This document shows, one piece after another, positions 47,501 to 57,111 of a stretch of DNA of 64,000 nt; position 1 is the stretch's first letter, and each line of letters starts with the position of its first letter. The notes under the pieces were generated by a model. That model did not search any database. It saw only the letters and a list, made by a program, of their open reading frames with translations, and was not told the origin of the DNA. The translations under genes were made by a program, and so were the position numbers. Origin of the DNA: Vallitalea guaymasensis (lineage in GTDB: Bacteria > Bacillota > Clostridia > Lachnospirales > Vallitaleaceae); assembly GCF_018141425.1 (NCBI RefSeq), contig NZ_CP058561.1, positions 2,604,001-2,668,000 of the forward strand, in the 5' to 3' direction.

Positions 47501-49566
47501 ACATATTTGACTCAGAGCTGCTTACAGGTGCAGTTGTAGAAGGATGGAGACTCTATGTAAAAGATGACAGATATGTTCTGAAATATTATGATAAAAACAC
47601 ACGCACATGGATTGATGCTACACAGACATTTAAAGTTGAGGACAATAAGATTAGTATAATTGATAATAATAATCTACCTAACAAAGTATATTATTACTAT
47701 GCTCGTACAATAAGAATTGAGTCTGAGCTTCCAAAAGCAGCCTCTGCTTGGGTAGCGGATTCATTGACAACTGCTCCTATTAAAAGACCAGTCAATTTAA
47801 TAGTAGACCATAACCCTAAATATTCTTATGACCCAAAAAGGGAAGCAGTAATAAGATTTGATGCTCCTATACCAACTGATTATCACACTACAGGAAATTA
47901 TGGTATTGAAATATTTGTAAAAGGTGATAAAGATACTGATTATAGCAACACCAAATACAGTAGTTACTATTTAGAGCAGGTAACAGGTGCTAATGATGGT
48001 TATACAAGGGTATTCTATAAGATCAGTGGATTAAAACCAGGAACTACATATAGCATAAAAGTAAGGATAGAAGATAGAACCAAGCCCCAAGATACATTAC
48101 CAAATGGGGATAAAGTATATCCTAGGTCCAGTTTTTCTGATAGAGTCAGCACACGTACAGAATTTGACCAGAAAGACTATGATAAGGAAAATAAATACAT
48201 AGAGTATATCAAGTATTATGAAGATAAAGCTCAGGAACTTATAAAAACATCTTATTGGGAGATTGAAAAAGATGATAAGAAACAAGTCATAAAGTATCGC
48301 CAAGACTATAATATAGGAGATCTTAAATATGTCAAAGAAGGAAATTACTATTTGGTAGATGCAATAAAAGGTGTACAAGATTATTATCTACCAGCTAAGA
48401 TGATTGAGACTGCTAATGATAATGGCATAACTATCATGGTAAAATTCCCAGATGGTGATTTAGGTATCAGACCATATGCCTTATCACAAGACAAGACAGC
48501 TGAAATAATAGATAAGATTGATGAAATCAATAAGTATAATAGTTCTACCAGAGATTATTATGTAAGATTAGTCATGAACATTGGAGAATACAAAGACAAG
48601 GTAAATGGAAAATCACCATCAACTAATCTATTGAATTTTGATGTTCAGGTGGTAGGCAGCAATATCTCAGAAAATGATTTGGAAAGATTGATTTTACAGA
48701 AGTTCGAGCAGGCAGTTGAAAGTAAAAAAACTTACCTAATGGAGCAATTGGATAAAGAGCTAGAGTCAGGTATTGATGATGCAAAATTATTGAAAATAGT
48801 AACTGATACTCTAAAACTTGTTAAAGAGACTCATAGAGCTAATATCAATAGCATGATGAAAAGTTATATCCAGACTAAATATAGTACTGTAAGAGAATTT
48901 GATCAAAGCATTAGGTTGGCATTTAATGTTGGAATGGTTAATGATACTTTACAAGGTTACAGAAAAGATGGAAGTTCATTTACCAGGGTTAATAGTGATA
49001 ACTATGGTGGCTCATATAATATTGAAACAGATAAAACAGGTTCTTATCTGTTTGCACCAAAGTCAAATATGTATAGTAAATTAGATAATATCTATAATGG
49101 TATGGTTACTGATTTAGTAACCCAGTACAGTTTGACAGATATCTTCAACAGTGGTGAACTTAGCAATCTTAATTATAAAGTATACAACTATCAATTATTA
49201 TCAGCTACAGCTAGAGTGTTAGGAGCTGAAAAAGGCTATGATAATGAAGAATGGTTAAAGGAACAGAATGTTGATATTCCTGTAGATGATATGTATGGGC
49301 ATATGAGAAAAGATGAAGCTATGTATATATTTATGCAAGCTTATTCAATAAAGAATAACTTGAACTTAGATAGTATTAATGTTACTGATTATAATATTAT
49401 TGAAGATGCTAATGATATTCAGGACGAATACAGAGATGTACTTATTAAAGGAGTAAATCTAGGTATCATCAAATTGACAGATGGCAGATTATTACCCAAT
49501 GAAGAAGTTGTTACAGAAACAGTTTTAGAAATGTTGACAAGGATCAATAATAAGATTGATTGGTAG
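44575..49566 (+). CDS. Giant secreted FN3-type surface protein with SLH-like end
   Basis: 1663 residues. A signal peptide (about 1-35) is followed by a unique N-terminal region (36-500), then several fibronectin type III-like beta-sandwich units with Trp/Tyr core patterns: about 510-680, 915-1065 (APENMEAKHLDDSMISGEIS) and 1068-1180 (ISGLKPGTTYSIKVRIEDRT). A module around 1255-1330 (YYLPAKMIETANDNGITIMV) resembles one in the next protein. The C-terminus (about 1560-1663) looks like weak SLH repeats (MRKDEAMYIFMQAY, later GVNLGIIKLTDGRLLPNEEV) that would bind wall polymers. Two ATG codons stand in tandem at 44575 and 44578. First of a three-gene operon. Confidence 0.85.
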   Translation: MMRKRKTLWITSMSLVVFLFVAIVNLNNTNIIKAASDLGFEWKKNDTMDELLQVVSNKAGDDEVLINWNLEDYGEYKLEYYLTDEIKTEVTFEHQVNQLIVKYNILDYSSGSETSITNTEFAKSFAMMNYSLLVPQLETITDPAGLIDGNSLKFTIVRGASSKYPGASFVINNLPVRFRWNMQTKTVSFLTKGIQKGCIVPFKLTTPDSTVETLQLLRAFDNFKIVPTHWVEDSAHNTNEDIQTIEIPNSSNIRPGSKPGLRITFDRPKVFDNTSLEYKIATIDQLKKADGNLINAVLELKDIRDNGDNTDIIVPMDLSDGNFDNPPSLATGNNDLAEFDYNALTGTYTIELVKDRSELYNGSNIALKSFLQWDNLGASRVYTAAITLEESPNYQFDQYEPVNKYAYTYLDYIVKRASMDDAYLDIAPYAGSNADDLEYTIYHSKTEKTEFGEDDIWLKHYHKQEYSDFNIYIPVPFANGSSQDYYQVGVQFAGSPLRSQTIKYVPTNDNNVPPPVPRIKEIKNLAVVPPEDLDADTPAKVQFDLTWHAPDKDLLDNMLSATGSAIYYEMLFNDVPIEESSNQYTITKVFKVYKDTEGIKVVEVDSGMEQATPSTISGYHEGYNDSENLFQVKNIVIRGKYEGSSLADKPTIWSKPIIKDITNKTTPYTKSEEADNEYDYEFPGINFIKMRSVYVIAPDGGVGESDRSIADSISLSMLRYDIPMAGSIDYTPRITSEEQPRVGLNVKFKLVDIKNYDDYMISPINKKIENINYRIYISKDKQKILNLDSLMTTDGANVKKILDLDDLDREKNNGVYKIADYSDDIELTPDEINKLRSDSILYSDIQTGSTDAGFEELKLLNLDPNTNYYVRIVTKLDISDLTTPGVIVDKRRSEPSSMLSATSPVVPSNPGDSELVPLAPENMEAKHLDDSMISGEISWEFPTEIELVEDKYGFELISIENKSLPESLGSGKMLQDIFDSELLTGAVVEGWRLYVKDDRYVLKYYDKNTRTWIDATQTFKVEDNKISIIDNNNLPNKVYYYYARTIRIESELPKAASAWVADSLTTAPIKRPVNLIVDHNPKYSYDPKREAVIRFDAPIPTDYHTTGNYGIEIFVKGDKDTDYSNTKYSSYYLEQVTGANDGYTRVFYKISGLKPGTTYSIKVRIEDRTKPQDTLPNGDKVYPRSSFSDRVSTRTEFDQKDYDKENKYIEYIKYYEDKAQELIKTSYWEIEKDDKKQVIKYRQDYNIGDLKYVKEGNYYLVDAIKGVQDYYLPAKMIETANDNGITIMVKFPDGDLGIRPYALSQDKTAEIIDKIDEINKYNSSTRDYYVRLVMNIGEYKDKVNGKSPSTNLLNFDVQVVGSNISENDLERLILQKFEQAVESKKTYLMEQLDKELESGIDDAKLLKIVTDTLKLVKETHRANINSMMKSYIQTKYSTVREFDQSIRLAFNVGMVNDTLQGYRKDGSSFTRVNSDNYGGSYNIETDKTGSYLFAPKSNMYSKLDNIYNGMVTDLVTQYSLTDIFNSGELSNLNYKVYNYQLLSATARVLGAEKGYDNEEWLKEQNVDIPVDDMYGHMRKDEAMYIFMQAYSIKNNLNLDSINVTDYNIIEDANDIQDEYRDVLIKGVNLGIIKLTDGRLLPNEEVVTETVLEMLTRINNKIDW

Positions 49567-49577
49567 GAGGAAAATAG

Positions 49578-52500
49578 ATGAAGAAGAAATTAATATGTTT
49601 AGCAATAATTATATGCATGTTTGTCCAACCAATTAGGGTAATGGCCAATGTACAGATACCGGTAAAAGATATATCAATTGATGATGTCTATTATATTATT
49701 GGACAAGACGTTGTTACGGGAAAACCTATCATTAGACCTACTATGACAGTCAGCTGGCAAGAACCAGATAACTGGGCTCCTGGTACAGAAGTACATGACC
49801 CAGACTATTATGAATTAAGAGTAAATAATAAAACTTCTGGAATCGATGAAAACATTAAAATTGATTCAGGAACAGATGCATTTACAGCTAAGAGTATAAA
49901 TGTACATGATGAAATAGTTCTTGATACAGGTTCGTTATATGAAGTATTCATACAACCTTATCACTATCATAAAGTAGAAATTGATGGAGAGATGACACAG
50001 GTGCTTGCACCAACAACTGGAGCCGCAAAAAGGGTATATGCAATAACAGACCTTAATGTAGAATTGATACCAGAAGATGATAGTATTGAGGTAGTATGGG
50101 ATGATATTGGATTAGATTCATTTGAATATAGAATAGTATATGCAGTAGGTGATTACTCCAATAGATCCAAACAAGAGCTTATAAATAACAAAGAAGGAGA
50201 AATCAATAATCTTAGTGTTGAATCTGGTAAGATACAACAATATTATGATACTGTTAAGAAAAGAAATCGTCTAAGATATAAATTGGAACAGAATATATAT
50301 CCAGGACAGATATACTCCGTAATGATAGAACCTGTAACGGAATATTATGATAGTAAACCATTGGTTAAGAACGTCAACTATCCTTATATATGGACATGTT
50401 CAACTAATATTGATCTAAAGGTTTTTGAAGATGGGGAATATGTTAGATTAGAATGGAACATACCAGCAAGTTTCAAAGTTGGTCAGGAACAAAGTGAATA
50501 TGAATTGGTTGAGGCACGCTTAGTTGAATATATTAATGACCAGCCTAGTAACATTGCAATATTTGATAAAGATGCTGCTACAATGGAATATTATAGAGTA
50601 AGAAGACCGAACCAATCTGTGGAATATCAATTACAGCTTAGATATGAGGCTGTAGGAGATACCAGTAAGATACCAATTGAACCTCAGTCGAAAAAGGTTC
50701 CATTTGTACCTTTGGCATTGAATATAAAGCCTACTAAACCAGTAGTTCCTAACTTAATGACAAAATCAATACTTGAAACTCTTAAGACCAAGCCTATTAA
50801 TGAAATAAAGAATGAGCTTGAGAAAAAATACTTGGTTCCAGGGGATTCATATAGTGAAAATATAAGTGATTTATTAGAGGCTAAACGTACCTTCAATGTA
50901 GTAGAAGCAGGAAATTCCATAAATTTTGTATGGGGGGCTTTCAAGAGGAAAGATGTAATCAGTAGTTCACCTACATATGGAAATATGATAATAGATACAG
51001 ATGTTTATTATGACATATACGTTACTAGGGATTTGGAATCATTAGCAGGAGCTAGAAAAATAGTTGATAATCAAAAGTACGGAGATAGTTCTCCTAATAA
51101 TATATTAAAGAATACTACTGATGAAATCGTAGGTTTTAAATATAACTTGGAGTACTATTATGATAAAGATAAATCTGAATTACAAAGAATAACACCTGGA
51201 AGTTTATATTACATAAAAATAGTAGCTAAGAAAAGATGGGGTGATGAAGAAAATGTTTCAGAACCAACTATTGTATCCCTTTACTATGGATATAATGGAG
51301 ACTCTTTTGAACCACCATCAGTTGCAAAACCACCTTTGAAAATAAAAGATAAAGATACAACTACAACAGAAGTTGCTATTCAATGGAAAGAAAAATGGTG
51401 GGAAGTTATAGCTAAGGATACAGTAACATACGATACCCTTTCTACTTGGGCTAATCAAGTGTGGGTAGTGAATGATAGTGGTACAGCCAAAATCTATACT
51501 AAATATGTTGAAGGAGCAGAATATTTTCCTATTTATAAAGATGAAAGTGAGATAACTAGATTCGTCAATTATGTAAAAAATATAGACAGTAGTTTTGAGG
51601 TATTGAGCAGAAAGATTGATTTGGGTGCAGACCAATTTGGTGTATCGGACGTTAAATATAAGTTCCATAAGATTCCATACACTGAAGTTCAAAGAGAAAT
51701 CAATCTTCAAAAACAGAGTGATCCAGATTACTCCTTTGTAGATTATTATAATAAACTAATCAGTGATGACAAGAATGGAATAAATACCATAGGATGGCAG
51801 GATATTGAAGTTGAAAAAGATGTAGATGATGCTACTTACCAATACTATAAACAAGATGCATTACTACCAAATACTCTATATCTGTTTATGCTATATCCAT
51901 ATAGGGAATTATATTCTGGAGATTTGGTATTGGCTCATTACCCTACACCAATTGTTGTAGCAACCAAACCAGAAGATTCTGTAGTCAATCCTGACCCAAC
52001 TGTACCTAGTCTCTATATAAATGATTATACAGATACTACTATGACATTAACATGGAAATATAATACTAGTTTTAAATATGAGATCAGATACTCACTTACT
52101 GAAGATGTTGAAGGGGCTAAGGTATGGGAATATAAATTACCTGAAGATCCATTAGATCCACTTTATCCAACGGATGGAGCCTATTATGAAGTAACTGTGG
52201 ATGACTTATTCCCTAACACCCAGTATTATTTCTGGATCAGGAGTATTCAGCCAGCAAATAATCATGAATCACCATGGAGTAATGTGGCTATAGGAACTAC
52301 AAAAGATATAGCCAATCCATTACCACCTAGGGGTATAGGTGTTGCCTCAAGTGAATCTATGAAAAAACATGATTATACCGACAGTGTAACAGAAGACTAC
52401 ATAGGTATAGAATGGCTTTTACATGTTGATGATAAACCTAAGCCAGAAGGCGATAAATCAACAATAGAGAAAAAGTTCACATATCTGATGGAAGTGGCTG

Positions 52501-53978
52501 ATAACGGATTATTTATTGACCCAATCTACATTGAAGTAGCTGGTGGAGAAGGAGACCTGAAACCTGATAATGTAGAAATACTAGAGAAATATTTAGTCAA
52601 GATAAATAAACTTATTGGAAACAGGTTCTATTATATAAGAATGAAGACTCGTGTAACCGTTACTGGACCGGAGAAAGGTCAGCTTATAGTTAAGGATTCT
52701 CTTAGCTTCTCCAATCCTATAAGAGTGCTGACTAAATATTCTAATTCTGAATATGATGGTCATACAGACCCTGAACTAGAAATACTACCAGGTAAGGATT
52801 ACGAACTAGTATATGATAAAGAGAAAAAAGAGTTAACTTATAGATTCAGAAGTACTGGAACTGGACAAGATAATTTGGCTGATAACAATGTGGATCAAAG
52901 ACTTATAACTAATTTGATTAAGCATAATACTTATGTTTATGAAATAGATGTATCCAAGTATAAAGATAATCCTATTGTTAAGAGAAAGGTGCTTATTCCA
53001 TATACAGTTATTGAAGCTTTTGATGCTCATAAAGTCAAGATTCTGGTAAAAGCAGGTGATATGACCCTGGAAATGCCATATGAATCACTGAAAAGTACTA
53101 TTAATAAGCAAGTATCCCAGTACGGAGCATCTCCAACCATCAGTATCAATATAGACCAATTCAGTAATTATTATGTACCTGAACTTATGCCAGAGGATGC
53201 ATTGGTTTCTGTAGGTATTCCTCAGAAACTAGGAATGTATATTTCAACAGATAAAGGTACTAATGAAATAAAGTATACTGATAAAGAAATGATGATTAAC
53301 GTAAAAGCCAAGCCTAGATATGGTTTGTATGGAAAAGAAGTCATTACCTATAGAAAAGATTCAAAACATAATAAGTGGCAGGAGATAGACGGTAAATATA
53401 ATACTTACTCTGGTAACGTTACATTTAACACAGGTTCATTAGGAGTTTTTGGATTATATATAACGGATCAAGAAAAAATGGATACTGTAACTCCTACAGT
53501 TCCAACTCACTGGTCTGAAGCTGCAAGAAAAGAGATAGCTGGTAAATATAAGATAAGTGGACTTGATAATTATAATCCAGATAATAATATTACTGAAAAT
53601 CAAATGTTGAATATTATGTATGGAGTATTAACTGAAGAAAGAAATATTGATCTAGCTAAATATATTGATAAGAATACTATGAGACATCTGACTAATTCTG
53701 GAATAAGTAAAACAGGTACTCATGACAAGTCAACAGTGTCAAGAGAAGCAGGATTCAATATGTTTGTTAGGACTTATGAGATAAAGAATGACAAATCAAT
53801 AAAATATGACAGTAATGTTCTTAGTAAACTTAAGCAGGATTCGACTATTAATAGTGCTTATAAGGAGAGTATTGCAAAAGCAATAAAGCTTGGATTGATC
53901 AGTAATGCCAATGATATAAGGGCAAAAGACAGTATGAAGTATGGAGAAGTATTTAGCATATGGTCCAAGATTGAGTGA
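49578..53978 (+). CDS. Giant secreted FN3-type surface protein with SLH-like end
   Basis: 1466 residues. Signal peptide (MKKKLICLAIIICMFVQP, cut near VMA), then repeated FN3-like units at roughly 20-150, 154-270, 275-390, 438-575, 584-800, 807-910 (the clearest, TMTLTWKYNTSFKYEIRYS to NTQYYFWIRSIQP) and 914-1070. A module near 1120-1200 (IPYTVIEAFDAHKVKILVKA) parallels one in the preceding protein. The C-terminal region (about 1305-1466) has SLH-like repeats (THWSEAARKEIAGKYKISGL). Such proteins form or decorate the S-layer. GGAGGAAAA ribosome site, 11 bases after the upstream stop. Confidence 0.85.
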   Translation: MKKKLICLAIIICMFVQPIRVMANVQIPVKDISIDDVYYIIGQDVVTGKPIIRPTMTVSWQEPDNWAPGTEVHDPDYYELRVNNKTSGIDENIKIDSGTDAFTAKSINVHDEIVLDTGSLYEVFIQPYHYHKVEIDGEMTQVLAPTTGAAKRVYAITDLNVELIPEDDSIEVVWDDIGLDSFEYRIVYAVGDYSNRSKQELINNKEGEINNLSVESGKIQQYYDTVKKRNRLRYKLEQNIYPGQIYSVMIEPVTEYYDSKPLVKNVNYPYIWTCSTNIDLKVFEDGEYVRLEWNIPASFKVGQEQSEYELVEARLVEYINDQPSNIAIFDKDAATMEYYRVRRPNQSVEYQLQLRYEAVGDTSKIPIEPQSKKVPFVPLALNIKPTKPVVPNLMTKSILETLKTKPINEIKNELEKKYLVPGDSYSENISDLLEAKRTFNVVEAGNSINFVWGAFKRKDVISSSPTYGNMIIDTDVYYDIYVTRDLESLAGARKIVDNQKYGDSSPNNILKNTTDEIVGFKYNLEYYYDKDKSELQRITPGSLYYIKIVAKKRWGDEENVSEPTIVSLYYGYNGDSFEPPSVAKPPLKIKDKDTTTTEVAIQWKEKWWEVIAKDTVTYDTLSTWANQVWVVNDSGTAKIYTKYVEGAEYFPIYKDESEITRFVNYVKNIDSSFEVLSRKIDLGADQFGVSDVKYKFHKIPYTEVQREINLQKQSDPDYSFVDYYNKLISDDKNGINTIGWQDIEVEKDVDDATYQYYKQDALLPNTLYLFMLYPYRELYSGDLVLAHYPTPIVVATKPEDSVVNPDPTVPSLYINDYTDTTMTLTWKYNTSFKYEIRYSLTEDVEGAKVWEYKLPEDPLDPLYPTDGAYYEVTVDDLFPNTQYYFWIRSIQPANNHESPWSNVAIGTTKDIANPLPPRGIGVASSESMKKHDYTDSVTEDYIGIEWLLHVDDKPKPEGDKSTIEKKFTYLMEVADNGLFIDPIYIEVAGGEGDLKPDNVEILEKYLVKINKLIGNRFYYIRMKTRVTVTGPEKGQLIVKDSLSFSNPIRVLTKYSNSEYDGHTDPELEILPGKDYELVYDKEKKELTYRFRSTGTGQDNLADNNVDQRLITNLIKHNTYVYEIDVSKYKDNPIVKRKVLIPYTVIEAFDAHKVKILVKAGDMTLEMPYESLKSTINKQVSQYGASPTISINIDQFSNYYVPELMPEDALVSVGIPQKLGMYISTDKGTNEIKYTDKEMMINVKAKPRYGLYGKEVITYRKDSKHNKWQEIDGKYNTYSGNVTFNTGSLGVFGLYITDQEKMDTVTPTVPTHWSEAARKEIAGKYKISGLDNYNPDNNITENQMLNIMYGVLTEERNIDLAKYIDKNTMRHLTNSGISKTGTHDKSTVSREAGFNMFVRTYEIKNDKSIKYDSNVLSKLKQDSTINSAYKESIAKAIKLGLISNANDIRAKDSMKYGEVFSIWSKIE

Positions 53979-54009
53979 TAAAAAAGTCTAGAGGGGAGGA
54001 ATCAGTTTA

Positions 54010-54867
54010 ATGAAAAAATATGTCATACTATTTACAATAATAATCAGTCTATTTATTAACACAACTATGGTGTCAGCTGTTTCTAGTAGAGTAATATACA
54101 ATTTTACTCAGTACTCTGAAACTAAAGGAGAGATAGAATTATCTTGGAATGTTGATAATAATAACGATGAGATACAAATAATTAGTTATTATTTGACTAA
54201 TAATAATGTTTTGGAAGTAACATATAGAGTTGGAAGTAACATTCCAAAAGGGTTTAATAAAATGACTATAGATAGAATAAATTTTCCAGTGAGAATCATC
54301 TTGAAGATGCAAAAGGCTGAACAAGATATTCTAACTGATCTACCAGAGGATAAAGTAAATAAATTTGATATACTTAATTTATATGATAGAGGTATTATCA
54401 ATGGTTATGAAGATAATTCATTCAAGCCTAATAATAATGTAGTTAGAGCTGAATTTTTTGCCATGTTGGCTGCGACTGCTGATTATGAGATTGATACCCA
54501 ATCAGAATCCATCTTTAAAGATGTAGATAATGCATTTTGGGGCAGGAAGTATATTATGACTTTAGCTAATAAAGGTATTGTATCAGGAAATGGTAATGGG
54601 CTCTGTAATCCTAAGGGAGATATAACTATTGGTGAAGTCTTGAAAATAATAGATAAGACTTTTAGATTCCATGATGAATCAAGTAGTTACAAAGCGCCTA
54701 CAGTTAATCACTGGAGCAATGAGAACTTTGTCAATATGGCAAAAGCTGATATAGTTAGGGATATAGATGTTTTCTATAATCCATATAAACCTAATATGAA
54801 GGCTACAAGACAACAATGTGCGACTATTTTGTCAAGAGTATTACAGACTAATTATACGATAAAATAA
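54010..54867 (+). CDS. Secreted protein with three SLH domains
   Basis: 285 residues. Signal peptide (about 1-25), a short beta-rich region (about 28-105), then three S-layer homology repeats: about 113-165 (DRGIINGYEDNSFKPNNNV), 170-225 (IFKDVDNAFWGRKYIMTLAN) and 230-280 (VNHWSNENFVNMAKADIVRD). SLH repeats hold proteins to pyruvylated wall polymers. The third gene of the surface-protein operon; the two larger proteins carry related but weaker repeats. GAGGGGAGGAA ribosome site. Confidence 0.9.
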   Translation: MKKYVILFTIIISLFINTTMVSAVSSRVIYNFTQYSETKGEIELSWNVDNNNDEIQIISYYLTNNNVLEVTYRVGSNIPKGFNKMTIDRINFPVRIILKMQKAEQDILTDLPEDKVNKFDILNLYDRGIINGYEDNSFKPNNNVVRAEFFAMLAATADYEIDTQSESIFKDVDNAFWGRKYIMTLANKGIVSGNGNGLCNPKGDITIGEVLKIIDKTFRFHDESSSYKAPTVNHWSNENFVNMAKADIVRDIDVFYNPYKPNMKATRQQCATILSRVLQTNYTIK

Positions 54868-54910
54868 TATTATGATATATAATAATTACTTGGTGTAAAT
54901 TGAATAAAAT

Positions 54911-54966
54911 TCCCCCTAAGTGTTCATACTTTTAATATATTAAAGTATGAGATTGGGGGATTTTTT
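54911..54966 (+). terminator. Terminator-like hairpin abutting the ywmB start codon
   Basis: TCATACTTT pairs with AAAGTATGA and, further out, TCCCCC pairs with GGGGGA, followed by exactly six T and then the ATG of the next gene. It probably ends the surface-protein transcript. The GGGGGA arm is also the only ribosome-site candidate for the next gene. Confidence 0.8.
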
Positions 54967-55719
54967 ATGTTAAAGAAAATTACATGTATTATTTTGGTTT
55001 TTGCTGCACTAATAGTAGCTAATGATGTTGAAAAGATGCTTGTCAATGGTGAAGAAAAATTACTGACAACTTTTAACGAAGTCAATTTTACACTCTGTGA
55101 AACCGATCTGAATATGTGGGGAGAGTATAGTAAAAGTTATATGACTGAACCAGAAATGGAAAAGCTTGCTCTAGAAGTTGTAAATAAGCTGGGATTAGAA
55201 CCAGAATACAATGTAGATTATAACTCTGAAGAATTCAAAAAAGTCTATAGTATCAATAAGAAAACAGAAGAAGCAGATACAACAATTAAAGTAGTGGAAC
55301 TTATAGAAGAAGTGGCTAATAATGGATTAAAGGTAGAGAATTATATAGTCATAAATATTGTTCTGAATGATAAATGTGGCAGCATACTCTATTTCAGAGA
55401 CAAAATCACTGAGATATTCCAAGAAATGAATATGGATGCGAGAGATAATCTCACTATTACAAGTAAGCACAAAGGTAAGTTGGATGAATCTAAGGCAAAA
55501 GAGATAGTTAAGCAGATTGCAAATAAGATGAGCTGTCAGGTAAAAGATAGTTTCAAAACAGAAAACATATACAGCATTTATGGATATTCCAGATATATTG
55601 ATGAACATATAATCACTGAAGGCGAAAAAATCAATGTTGATCTGGCATTGACATATAATGAATTAGAAGATATGACCTATTTATATGCTGCTATTCCAGT
55701 TATAACAATTGATTATTAA
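54967..55719 (+). CDS. YwmB-like TATA-box-binding-fold protein
   Basis: 250 residues with an N-terminal signal or anchor helix (KITCIILVFAALIVA). The central VNFTLCETDLNMWGEYSKSY and later LTITSKHKGKLDESKAKEIV segments, the length, and the place directly before murA match the YwmB family, whose fold resembles TATA-binding protein and which is linked to sporulation genes in Bacillus. Function not known. The start codon follows the T-run of a hairpin, with GGGGGA eight bases upstream as the only ribosome site. Confidence 0.85.
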   Translation: MLKKITCIILVFAALIVANDVEKMLVNGEEKLLTTFNEVNFTLCETDLNMWGEYSKSYMTEPEMEKLALEVVNKLGLEPEYNVDYNSEEFKKVYSINKKTEEADTTIKVVELIEEVANNGLKVENYIVINIVLNDKCGSILYFRDKITEIFQEMNMDARDNLTITSKHKGKLDESKAKEIVKQIANKMSCQVKDSFKTENIYSIYGYSRYIDEHIITEGEKINVDLALTYNELEDMTYLYAAIPVITIDY

Positions 55720-55786
55720 GATTTAATCAATAAGTAAGTAGTAGAGATTATTATTTTTATAGCATTATATGAGAGGATAAGATGAC

Positions 55787-57043
55787 TTGAATAAATTAGA
55801 GATAATGAAAAGCAGTAAGCTAAGAGGTAATGTTAAGATAAGTGGTTCAAAAAATGCTGTTCTACCAATTATAGCTGCATCTATATTGACAAATGAGCAT
55901 TGTTTTATAGAAGACGTGCCTGACCTGACTGATGTGAAAAATATGAAAGACATTTTAGTTAATATAGGTGTAGAAGTTGATTGGGATAAAAAAAATAAAA
56001 TATTGGATGTCAGAGCAGATGATATCAAGTCAACTGATATGACATGTGAAGATATAGGACAGAAGATAAGAGCATCTGTCCTTATGTTAGGTCCAATGCT
56101 ATCAAGAAAGGGAAAAACCAAGATTTGTATGCCTGGAGGATGTGTTATTGGAAATAGACCTATTGACCTTCATATAAAAGGATTGACGGCTTTGGGGGCT
56201 CATATAAGCATGGAGCACGGATACATTGAAGCAATAGCCAAGAAGCTTATTGGAGCTAAGATATATTTAGATTTTCCTAGTGTAGGTGCAACAGAGAATA
56301 TAATGATGGCAGCAGTTATGGCAGAAGGTAAGACCACTATTGAAAATGCAGCCATTGAGCCTGAGATTGTAGATTTAGCTAATTTTCTACTTAAGATGGG
56401 GGCTGATATCAAAGGTGCTGGAACTGATACTATTATTATAGAAGGTGTATCCAAACTGCATGGTGTTAGACATGAGATAATTCCAGACAGGATGGAAGCT
56501 AGTACATTTATGATAGCAGCAGCAATAACTGGTGGTGATTTAACTATAGAAAATATTATTCTTGATCACGTTAATCCTATTATTGCAAAACTTGAAGAAA
56601 GTAATGTAACCGTTGAGGCTAGCGATGATAGAATTAGAGTAAAAAGTAATGGTAAAATAAAGGCTGTTGACATAACAACACTTCCATTTCCTGGATTTCC
56701 AACAGATATGCAGGCTCCTTTCATGGCATTGATGTCTATAGCAGAAGGAACTAGTGTGATAGTCGAGACCATTTTTGAAAACAGGTTCATGCATGTGGGT
56801 GAGCTGATTAAAATGGGGGCAAATGCAAAAGTGGAAGGACGAAGCTGTGTAGTTGTAGGAGTAAAAGAGTTGATGGGAGCTAATGTATATGCCTCAGACC
56901 TCAGGGGCGGAATGGCTCTTTTGTTAGCTGGATTATGTGCAGAGGGTAAAACAGTAATAAATGATATAAAGTATATTGAAAGAGGATATGAAGACGTAGT
57001 AGATAAATTTATTTCCATAGGAGCTAATATAAAAAAATATTGA
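55787..57043 (+). CDS. murA: UDP-N-acetylglucosamine 1-carboxyvinyltransferase MurA
   Basis: First committed enzyme of peptidoglycan synthesis; transfers enolpyruvate from PEP to UDP-GlcNAc. 418 residues, standard. Seen: LRGNVKISGSKNAVLPIIAA with the substrate-binding Lys-Asn, and the active loop MPGGCVIGNRPIDLHIKGL with the Cys that fosfomycin alkylates (about 115). RMEASTFMIAAAITGGDL and PFPGFPTDMQAPFMALMSIA are typical. The start is TTG at 55787 with GAGAGGA upstream; ATG at 55780 is out of frame and meets a stop at once. Confidence 0.96.
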   Translation: MNKLEIMKSSKLRGNVKISGSKNAVLPIIAASILTNEHCFIEDVPDLTDVKNMKDILVNIGVEVDWDKKNKILDVRADDIKSTDMTCEDIGQKIRASVLMLGPMLSRKGKTKICMPGGCVIGNRPIDLHIKGLTALGAHISMEHGYIEAIAKKLIGAKIYLDFPSVGATENIMMAAVMAEGKTTIENAAIEPEIVDLANFLLKMGADIKGAGTDTIIIEGVSKLHGVRHEIIPDRMEASTFMIAAAITGGDLTIENIILDHVNPIIAKLEESNVTVEASDDRIRVKSNGKIKAVDITTLPFPGFPTDMQAPFMALMSIAEGTSVIVETIFENRFMHVGELIKMGANAKVEGRSCVVVGVKELMGANVYASDLRGGMALLLAGLCAEGKTVINDIKYIERGYEDVVDKFISIGANIKKY

Positions 57044-57111
57044 TATATTTAAGAACCAAACCATTTTAGAAGCATATATTTATATTGACATATAAATTGG
57101 AGGATTTTAAA

